Origin: Porogramme epimiltina
Taxonomy: Eukaryota > Basidiomycota > Agaricomycetes > Polyporales > Polyporaceae
Reading direction: 5' to 3'
Length of the DNA stretch: 64,000 nucleotides
Assembly (NCBI GenBank): GCA_900155495.1
Contig: FTLJ01000741.1
Coordinates: 1-64,000, forward strand
Shown here: positions 55,276 to 64,000 of the stretch, one piece after another
Layout: each line of letters begins with the position of its first letter
Numbering within the stretch: the first letter of the stretch is position 1
Notes under the pieces: generated by a model
The model's database searches: none
What the model was told of the DNA's origin: nothing
Seen by the model: the letters and a program-made list of their open reading frames with translations, nothing else
Program-made: the position numbers and the translations under genes

Positions 55276-58205
55276 CTACTGGACTTTCGCCTTCTTCGTT
55301 TGCCGGTCGCCCGCTGTCCTGGGTGCCGGGGAACCTGACTGCGGTGTGGAAGAGGAGGACGCGTAATCGACCGGCTGGTACCTCTTTTCGACCTCTTCCA
55401 CCCACTTGCCGCCCTCTGCGCCTTCGAACAACCAGACGTGACTGATAGGCAGTATCAACACGGCGTCTCGAGGCGGGTGTTTACTCATCGGACATACCTT
55501 TCACCCACTCGCCTAGGTTCGAACTCGAACTCAGCAGAAGGCCGCTTCCTCAAGTTGGGTCGCGGCGGTTGGAGGTGGTTGCCTCCGGGAACCGGCGGTG
55601 GTGGCAGGTCCCATCCTAGTTTACGGCAGAGGTGTTGGACCACGTCGTCCGCATTGCCGAGCAAGACCACCTTCGGACAAATTGCACGTTGTCAGCATGC
55701 GGTGGGATGTCAAACAATCGTTCGCGCTTACGTCGGGGTTGATGTGCTTCACCGGGGTTTTGTTGATGAGGATCTGGGGCACCGAATGGGGCAGATGGGC
55801 TGAGGACGGCGATGGTGAGTTAAGCTCATACATGACGGATGCGGGTGACTGTAGACCTACAGATTGTGTCCGAAACAGGTGCCACTTTGAGGGAAGTCCC
55901 GATAATGATGACTAGGTCGACTTGGCCGCGGTCTTCAAGAAGCGAGCGGTCAAAGACGTCGTCAAGCTTTTCTCCAAAAAACGTAATGTCGGGCTAATAC
56001 CGATCCGATACCTTCAGCACCCGTCCCCGTCTTACAATGCGTGTCTCGGACGCGCAGCTCACCTTCATTACGCCAGGAGGATAGTCAGGCGGGTCCGGCT
56101 CGTCGGAGGCGTCGCTGTCCCAACCATTCTTGCGCTTCTTGGCCTTCTTCTTCCCACCCTTGGTCGTTCGTGCTGCGGTCGGCGGCGGCGGCGGTGGGGC
56201 ATTGCAGACCTTGCAGAGGGGCACGCGCTGGGACATGATCTCCTCCGCGATCTCCGCCCCGGGCACGCGAACTTTGCAATTGATGCATGACGCCGTGGCG
56301 AAGGAGCCATGACACTGAACCACGCGTTGCACGCCCACGAGCGTCTCTAGAGTATCGATGTTTTGGGTGTAGTTCTGTATCGGCAATATGGAGCTTAATT
56401 AACGAGCGGGTTCGCGAGTTCGCGTTCTCGAAGCCGCTTAGAAGCGGCTGTGTGTGCTTGTGAACTTACTCGTAAAAGCTAAGTACACAATCAATGACAC
56501 GCCAATCACGACAACTAAGTAAGAAACATTGCGCCCGAAAAGGAAGGTTACATACCTTGCCCTTGTCCTCCATCAGTTTGATAAAGCGGTGACAAGGCGA
56601 GGGTATAAAGTTCGAGGGGTATATTTTGCTGCAGCAGGGGCCGACACAGCGTCAGCTGGTTACCCGGAACGTGTTCCCGCGGTGCGGGCGGAATAGTGTA
56701 GGTGTTGAGAACCCACCTAGCGAATGAACTGCGCGAGAAGCACGACCATGTTAGCGCGCGAGACGGGGTAAGGAACGACCGGCGTGTGTGGGCGCATACT
56801 AACTAGAATACTGAGAAGCGCAACTGAGTCAGTAACGCACTAGGAAGCGCGGCGGCACACGATACACTCACCGGCCGGGTTCTCACGAAAGTACTGGATG
56901 TCGAACCTAAATTTTAGGGGCGGCTGGGGTCAGAAAGCTGTCTGAGGCGGCCGGGGTGATGAATGGAGACCACATACATCTGTTGGGGGTCGTCTAGTTC
57001 GTATTCGCCGCTGTCCTGAAGAGACGCGTAGAGGCCGTTTCTGGAACGGAAGTCCGGGATGCCGCAAGAAACACCTGTAGTGTGATCGTGGGTGACACGA
57101 AGCAGTAGTGGGAGTCAGTGTTCCATTGCTTCTCGAACGCCACGAAGGAGAACACGGAGGCAATACTGGACGAATTAGGACTTGACTGACTTATCCCTGC
57201 ACCCGTTAATACTAGGATTCTATTTGACGCCGTGATGAGATTGACAACGTCGCCGATCGTGTTGTACGTCAATAAGCGTTCGCGCGATTCCAGCCTACAC
57301 CGTGGAAAAAGCCAGCCAACGGGGAAGTTTGAGGGGATAAGCGCTTGGATACACGGAAAGGCGCAGGGACTTACTCGCGCGTCAGCGCCACGCGCAAGAA
57401 GTACAGGAGCGTGCGGCGCTGTTTTGCTCGCAGCTCCTTACACTGCGGGGAGCCATCAGACCTCCGATCGCGGCGGAAGATATCACAAGCTGGAGGGTTC
57501 GGTGACACTAACCAGACAAACGCCAAAGGCGTAGAGCAACTTCGGGATAGGGATCGCGCGCCGAATCACATATTCGTTGACGAATTCAGCCATGCCTAGG
57601 GTGCAACATGTAAACTAAGCTTTCGGGAGCCGATAAGTGGTTTACCTTGCTCCTTCAGGACGTGCTTCATTTGTTTGACCTCCTGGGATGTCCATGCGGT
57701 CTGCGCTGAGAAGGAGAGATGTCAGCGTAAGATGTACCCCAGACACACATGCACGCCGGCGCGCGCACACGCCACAAAATGCCCACGACGGTCGAATGTC
57801 ACGAGCGGATAGACTTGGCACGAGAGACTCACCTTCTTGGAGGTAAACCGAGAGCTCGTCTGCAACGTCGGCGCTGTCTATGTCTGGTTCGGAGCCATCC
57901 TCGTCCGAGCCCGAGCCGCCATGGTCCCGGTCCGCAGACGCCGGCCCGGGGACGTCTTCCCCTTCTACATCGACGTCCCGGACCTCCTCGTCCGGGGCTA
58001 CATCACCTTCCAAGTCGGAGAGGGCGTCCGCAGGAAAGCCATCTAGAAGGTCATCAATCACGTCGGGGTCCACGTCGACTTGCTCCGCGGCCTCCAGGAA
58101 GGCGCGCACCTGGAGCTCATACAGACGAGCGGCTGTACTCTGCGCGCGTGGAGTCGAGGGCCCCGCCGACGGGGGTGGCGTTGGAGTTGGCGGTGTAGAT
58201 GGCAT
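55276..58205 (-). CDS. Sir2-family NAD-dependent protein deacetylase (class I sirtuin)
   Basis: Deacetylates lysines using NAD; class I fungal members silence chromatin. Exons: 58205-57833, 57705-57646, 57595-57513, 57442-57375, 57294-57191, 57074-56978, 56906-56872, 56810-56804, 56728-56717, 56628-56556, 56478-56470, 56374-56063, 55993-55861, 55799-55732, 55670-55498, 55441-55276 (about 590 residues). Motifs: [20 protein letters not shown] with RSRNG (NAD site), [17 protein letters not shown] (catalytic His), two CxxC pairs (CINC; CKVC) for zinc, [27 protein letters not shown] and [17 protein letters not shown] Lys/Pro-rich insert sits between the zinc half and the fold. Three exons are only 7, 12 and 9 nt, yet each keeps the conserved protein line (VFYSFA; LLRNYTQN). 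The N-terminus is acidic. Confidence 0.87.
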
Positions 58206-58723
58206 ATATGGCGGGACAGTCTGCAACAGTGCAGATCACGCCCGAAACAAGAGACAGCTTCGGGTTGCAATGTCTGTGGTGGCGATGGTGGTGGTGCTTG
58301 AACAGGTTCCTCCCGAGCGCCCACACGTCCCGATCATTGGTAGCATTACGGTCACGGGGTGATCGACCCTAACCCGATGTCCCATGTGGCAGTTGCATCA
58401 CCATACCTCTTCGCCTCCGCCAACGACGGCACTGTGTTCAAGGCACACATGCAGCAAATATGGCCTACGAGGGGTATATTGGCAGAGGAGGATACACACA
58501 GGATGCGACAAAAATCTTCGTGGCAGTGGCGCAGAAAAGGAGAAAGGGCGGGGCGGAGAAGACGACCAAAATGTGATAAGAAGGTTCGACAACGCAGCAA
58601 AACATGTCAATTAAGGCATTCATGCTGGGACAGAAGTTGAGGCTGAAACATGGCAGGAACGAGAAGGGGCAGTACTACGAAAGTTTTGCTCACAATTCAT
58701 AGCAAATCAAATAATCTGCACCA
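58206..58723. other. intergenic
   Basis: About 520 bp between the sirtuin start and the 3' end of the next minus-strand gene. Nothing recognised. Confidence 0.5.
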
Positions 58724-60723
58724 CTATTCGAAAGCGTCACCGTCTTTCAATAAAAGTTCGTCGTCTTCGGAATCGTCTGCACGCAAAGGCTCTGGGTTTG
58801 TCATCATCTTGATCGTAGGCCAGCCCGTATGCTTGTATTTTCCGCCAGTGTCTGAGGCAGTTGTTTGAGTAACGGTTCCAGAGCGAATACGTCCAGTGCC
58901 AGAGCGAGAGGCGCTGGCAGATGTCGCAGCTGATAACGCCGACGAGGCTGAAGCAAGAAGTGGTGCATAATCGGAGGCCCGGATGGTGTCCCCTCGTTTA
59001 CGACTGACTCGCCCTGGGACACCCTTGGCAGAGGGATTGGCGTCTTGGGGCCGAGCAGAGAAGGCAACGCCAGAATCATCCGCGCGCTTGAGCATGTCCC
59101 ATTTTTTGTCCTCTAATAATATCGGGGAGCATCGGGGAAAAGATGAATGTGGGTTTCTACGGAGCGGGCACTGAGACGGGACTTACCATCTAGTCCAAGG
59201 ACAGAGAACAAATCTAGTAACTCATCGCCGTCTGGGCACGGGCTAGCTTGAACGGGAGACGGGCTAGGGTTGGAAGACAAGAGGAAGGACCCTGGGCTAT
59301 CAGGCCGAATACCGGAAGAAGGGGCAGTAGAGCCAGATGACTGATAGGTACTATTAGTGGCTGTTGTGCGGGGCCGGATCTTGTGCGAAGAGTTTGGGGC
59401 GTGCTGGCTAATAGAGAATGCAGGCTCGAGATCTACTTGATCGATAGGGGGCACCTCCGCCGGGGACCGGGACCCTTCAGATGCTGGTGCACGAGGAGAG
59501 CGCTCCGTTTCTGACATCATGCCCGAGAAGTCAAGGGCAGAAGAAAATAGACTATCGCTGGACAGGTGGACGATGGTTCTTCGGCGACGGCGGGGTGGAT
59601 GTGCGCGGCTAATTTTTGATTCAACCGGGGAACCAGGAAGACTGCTGTCAGACATGTCGACATCGCTATCGTAGCGGAAGCTGCGGACCGGCGGCGGGGG
59701 GTCTGCGTCGAGTTGAGGCATGAGACCGTGAGCCCAGATACCAACCGTAGCGCTTCGCCGTCGCCGAGGCGGGGTGGATATTTGCATGGGTTCATCAACG
59801 AAGAACGAGGGATGGTCAACGGCTAACTGCTGCTTGTTTCCATCTACCCCAGGTGACCCTGGCGGCGATGACGAGCGTGGAACCTGCCGTGGGGGCACTA
59901 GCCAGGACCCAGAAGTCAGATCGTCCAGGGCCGGTTTTACCATAGGCGTAGAGCTCGAGCGGTTGTGTGTAGGGGCTGTGACCTTCATAGGGACGGACAT
60001 CTCGACTTCAGTGACCCCTAACACGGGAATTGAATGGACGTCCAGTACGCTGGGAGTCGCCTGAATGATGTTGCGGCCCGCGACCTTTTCCCGGAGGGCT
60101 CCAGACTGTGATAGTGTGCGAGACTTCGCGTGGTGACCAGGTCGCATCTTATGTCCTCGAAGAAGCTTGTCCGGAGAAGTTGTGCGAGAGCCTGGGCGAC
60201 TGCTGAAAGGTGAGGCAAGCCGGCGACCGCTGGGACGGAGGATATTTTCTTTGAGATTACGAGAGCTGGTGCGAGTGATGGGGACGGCAGGAAGAGGTGA
60301 GAGCTGGTCAGGAACGACGGAAGGCCGCGTGTTGGCAGACAGGGCCATAGATTGATCGGAGGGTCCAGAGACACGCGGGGTGCAGAGGCCAGAGGAAGAG
60401 GAGACAAAAACACCACGCATATAGTCAGTGTCCTCAGGGCCGTCGCTATCTTGGGGTGCAAACTTGTGTTTCTTGAGCGGGCGGTTCTCCTCATTGGCCA
60501 CGCGAGACAAGTCGGAGCTTCCGGGTTCAACGGAAGCCGATCTCGCAACATGACGAGCGCGTTTATTCATACGGTTCGCCATCTCCGCGAACGTGACATC
60601 TTCTGCATCCGGGTGGAGGGGGCGAATAGGAGAAGAGTGAGTTGCATCGCTAGCGGCGTCTTGGCGACGAGGCCGACGGCGACGGGCGTACGTGGTGAGC
60701 GGCCTGCGCGCTGAGGAGGCCAT
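58724..60723 (-). CDS. uncharacterised basic Ser/Pro-rich, probably nuclear protein
   Basis: Family not recognised. Two exons (60723-59187, 59112-58724) encode 641 residues, largely disordered. The N-terminus is Arg-rich (TTYARRRRPRRQ). KRARHVARSASVEP, ENRPLKKHKFAPQDS and RRRRRTIVHLSSDSLFS look like nuclear-localisation or phosphorylation segments. Candidate conserved modules are FAEMANRMNKRARH and the splice-spanning LLDLFSVLGLDGEDKKWDML followed by KRADDSGVAF. The end is acidic (EDDELLLKDGDAFE). An in-frame ATG at 60813 would add 30 low-complexity residues; MASSARRPLTTY is preferred. Shares a 259-bp divergent promoter with the next gene. Function unknown. Confidence 0.66.
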
Positions 60724-60982
60724 CGGCCACGGTGTGTGGGGGGTCGTGGATGTCGAGTGAGCAGGCGCGGTCGGTGTCGCGCTCGATGACGACGCTGGGC
60801 CAAACAGCACCAAATATCTACGTCGTGCTCACGGGCGCCTGGTGTGCCAGTCGAACATCGTGTTGTCCCTGTCCACTCCACTCTCTCGCTCTTTTGGATG
60901 CCCCTCTCTTGCTAGCTCACGTCTGCTCTCGCAATCACGCATATACTCTGCCTGGTGCACCTTTCTTGCCCTATCTTTCACC
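60724..60982. promoter_or_regulatory. short divergent promoter
   Basis: 259 bp between the start codons of two divergent genes; its right half is a C/T-rich leader (60870-60980). No specific site is claimed. Confidence 0.55.
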
Positions 60983-63900
60983 ATGGTCGTCACACGACGC
61001 ACCCCAGCCCCGCCAGTGGCAGCTTCGCGCACGGCGTCCGCCCAGCCTATTCCTCGTCTAGGCAAAAAGGCACCCAACGACGCGTCAAGTGCCCCAGAAA
61101 AGCCGAGCCCTCTTTCAAACGGGAGTAACTACGATGCTGCCGGAAAGAAGAACGATGCAGGAGTGGGACCACTGGTGAGTTGTCAGTCGTTTAGGCGTGT
61201 TCTGGGCTAGGGCTGTTGCGGTTTACCCTGGATCCAACGAGAAGTCACCGGCGTTTTGTATAACGGCATGGTGCTACGGCTCCAGGACCTATGTCTGAGC
61301 ACGGACGTCTGGTCCCGCCGATTCCGGTGGCTACATCGCCGCACCGCAGGCGCTTCATAAAGATTAAGCGTAGCCTGTGTGCGTGTGGCCCCCAATGGTC
61401 GTTCGCTTGCCATTCGTCTGGTAATCTGCGGCCGCCGCGGAATAGCGTTGTGGTGTGTGGGCGAATTCGTATAATGGCCTGTCCACCGCAGTTCGGTACA
61501 TAGTTCGGGATGACATACCGGCCCATGGGCGGATGGTCTCCGCGCGTTGACGTTTAACCAAACGCGTCCACTATATTCAGCCATTGTCATCTTTAGCTGA
61601 CTGATGCCTTTCGTACTCATCAGTCAGGTGCTGGTACCAAATCCGCCAAGCCGAATGGGAAACAGCGGAAGAAGAAAGGTGAAAGGGTAAGCAAATATTA
61701 GACCATATCTATCTTTGCGTTTCCTGAATTGGTGTACAGAAAAATGCTGGCGGGTCCACTAGCTTCACGGAACTGCTATTTCGCGCCTTCCTTTTGTGGT
61801 TCACGATCTACACCCTTTCCGTATGTCCCCAAGACGAACAGCTCAAGACACCGGTTTGTCGGGGACTCGCCGAATACCGCCGTCTGGTCATTGAGCCGTA
61901 CATTCTCCCACCCATTCAACAAGCACTGTCGCATCCTTCTGTCTCACCTTACGTCGAGAAGGCGCGACCATACGCCGATTATGCGGTTCGCACAGCAAAG
62001 CCCCTGGCCGCGCGCGCCCAGAAGGTGTTCAACAGTCGCGTGGTTCCGCAGTGGAACAAGCGCGTTGTGCCACTCTACTACACGTACGCCGCTCCGCAGC
62101 TTTTGAAGCTGGACGCGCAAGTATCGCCCTACCGAACTCGGGCCGAGCAAGAATACGAACGTGTCCTTGCACCGTATATACGTCGCACCGCTACCACCCT
62201 GTATCAATGGCAACACCAGGCACGACCGTATATTATCTTTGCCACTGAGAAGGCGTATCAAGGGTATCAAACTGCTCGACCGTACGCCAGACCAGTATGG
62301 GAGAAGGTCCAGGTAGTCCTCGCTCACGTGGCAGCTTTCCTCGGAGAACAAAGGAGACAATTCGTCGACCCACATGTCCAGAAGATTTGGGACCATGTCA
62401 AGGAAATGAGTAATGGGAAGCCCGGGATTTCCGCAACCCCCATGCGCAGTTCGGTGTCGCCCCAGGTTTCCAAGGCATCATCGCAGATCTCCAAGGGGTC
62501 CGTGAAGATTTCATCGTCCCTTTCCTCCGTCGCCTCGACTGCCGTCTCTGGAGCGGCCCATGTTTCTGGCGCCTCGAACAGCGGTGCGGACTCTACCTAT
62601 TCGGTGCTCTCAGTCTCCGATGACTCGTCCGCTGCTCAAACCGCGGAAGCTGCCAAGTCGACTGCCTCCGCGGCGGTTGAAGACACTCCTGTGGTCACCA
62701 GCTCTTCCCTCCAGTCCACCGCCTCATCAAGTTCTATCGTTTCAGTTGCCACTGACGCCGCTGCGTCGTCTGCTTCCTCGCCCGCCGAATCGGCTACCCC
62801 CCTTGTAGATGGGCAGGCGAACACCGCATCATCTATATCCCAAGACACCACCGCGTCATCCCTGGTTGAAAGCGCCACAACGGCGGGTTTGGACGCCGTA
62901 AGCCAAGATAGCCCCACTGCATCCTCGACAAGCGCGGATCAACAGGCATCCGTTGCCGACAACCTTAACGTGCCGGATGCGGCTTCTCCCGTCACGGTCA
63001 CAGAGACCCTTGCTGTCCCCGAGACAGACCGTATTGCGCCTACATCGGCTCCGGAGACGGACCCGGAAGATAGCCTTTTCACCGATCCGGATATGCAGCT
63101 CTTCGAGGAGCTAGGCCTCATGGACGATTTCCTTTCTGATGACGTCCCCGAAGACCCAACGGAGCCGGAGGTCGACTTGGAGGCGGAGCGCGAGCGCGAG
63201 GCCCAACGCCGCGCACGTGCCGAAAGGACCGCGGAGATCCGTGCCGATATCGAGGGCCGACACGCACAATGGGAGAAGCAGGTCGAGGAGAGCATTGCGG
63301 TAAACAAGAAGGCACTCCGAAAGTCGCTCGTCGCTATCCGCAAGGCAGCTGTCGCAGAGTTGAAGCAGAACGTGGCGATCCGTGAGGAGATCGAAGGGCT
63401 CATGGAGGATGCGGAGAAATTCCTGCGTGGCGCCGAGAAGTATCTCGCGAACCTCCAGAAGGAGAAGCGCACACTCGAGGAGAAACAGATCGTTTGGGAA
63501 CGCGTCCTTGGAAAGCTGGACGAAAAGTTCCAAGAGCGTCTGGGACAAACAGAGGCCATCGTCAACGGCTGGTACCACGGCGTCCTCAGTGAGGAGCTGA
63601 CGCTAGTATGTTCCATTGCGTCCACTCGCCGAGCGCCTGCTGACCGATCCATAGGTTAAGCGTCTGACGGACGAAGTCAAGGAGATTGCAGACCAAGGCC
63701 AGGCCGACATTGGCCTCGACTATGCGTACCTCGACGATGTCACGGTTCAGGACTGGACCCGTTACCACGACCTCATCCGCAGTATGTAGTTTTGATACGA
63801 TGCTCCGAGCCGATGCTAACTTCGCATGATCTACAGGGAGCGAGAACTTCACCACTCTCGCCCAGAGCGTTCAGGACGGCTCGCACCCGTCGCCGCCGAT

Positions 63901-64000
63901 CAACCCGGTAGTGCCCGCGCTCCAGGACCTCCAAGCCGAGGTCGAGGACGTCATCTCCGGATACAACGCGCGACTCCGCAAGGTCAAGCGCAGCGGCGTC
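60983..64000 (+). CDS. membrane-associated coiled-coil protein with PY-type helical repeats (3' partial)
   Basis: Family not named with confidence. Exons: 60983-61174, 61624-61686, 61740-63605, 63655-63781, 63837->64000. The start MVVTRRTPAPP precedes a disordered basic segment. A hydrophobic stretch follows (ELLFRAFLLWFTIYTLSVC), a likely membrane hairpin or anchor. After it come about 170 residues with recurring Pro-Tyr/Ala helices spaced about 11 or multiples (IEPYILPPI, VSPYVEKARPYADYA, ARPYIIFATEKAYQ, ARPYARPVWEKV). They suggest an amphipathic, membrane-surface or lipid-droplet-type region. A roughly 200-residue Ser/Thr/Ala-rich linker leads to an acidic patch and a long coiled coil (EAEREREAQRRARAERTAEI). 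The first intron is about 449 nt. The frame is open at the window edge. Confidence 0.68.

Overview
The window is nuclear DNA of a filamentous basidiomycete, most likely an Agaricomycete. The genes are GC-rich and cut by many short GT-AG introns (mostly 45-90 nt). Several encoded proteins have a basidiomycete flavour (KAR9 with a GAS2 tail, Clr2, F-box/LRR families, class II eIF4E). There are no operons. Gene models below were built by hand from reading frame, splice signals and recognisable protein families, so exon edges are predictions.

Layout. 0-20 kb is a dense block of conserved single-copy cell-biology genes: TRAPPC12-like (5' end outside the window), KAR9/GAS2, Clr2, a PQ-loop membrane protein, an unknown disordered protein, a phosphopantetheinyl-transferase-like protein, the IPC-synthase subunit Kei1, and eIF4E type 2. 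20-31 kb holds an unknown gene, then four same-strand nucleoside 2-deoxyribosyltransferase-like genes. A 1.15-kb non-autonomous DNA element sits between the third and fourth. It has TA-flanked inverted ends and a core of about 50-bp palindromic repeats. A Sly41-type transporter follows. 31-34.5 kb is a gene graveyard: a decayed membrane-anchored pepsin-like protease, a second decayed coding fragment, and a poly-G tract with unresolved bases. 34.9-50.6 kb is a family-rich accessory stretch: three F-box/LRR-like genes, two aldehyde dehydrogenases with matching exon structure, a second PQ-loop gene whose first six exons match the first copy in length, a Cue2-like CUE/Smr nuclease gene and PET117. 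50.6-53.6 kb is gene-poor. 53.6-64 kb carries a GNAT acetyltransferase convergent with a 16-exon sirtuin, an unknown nuclear-looking protein, and the 5' part of a membrane-associated coiled-coil protein.

Functional links. Chromatin and acetylation genes recur (Clr2, GNAT, Sir2). Membrane traffic, lipids and organelles are served by TRAPPC12, Kei1, Sly41-like, the PQ-loop proteins and PET117. RNA and translation are served by eIF4E2 and the Cue2-like protein. The most unusual features are the nucleoside-transferase-like gene array with its palindromic-repeat element, the PPTase-like protein that lacks both canonical metal-binding acidic residues, and the sirtuin gene with three exons of 7, 12 and 9 nt.
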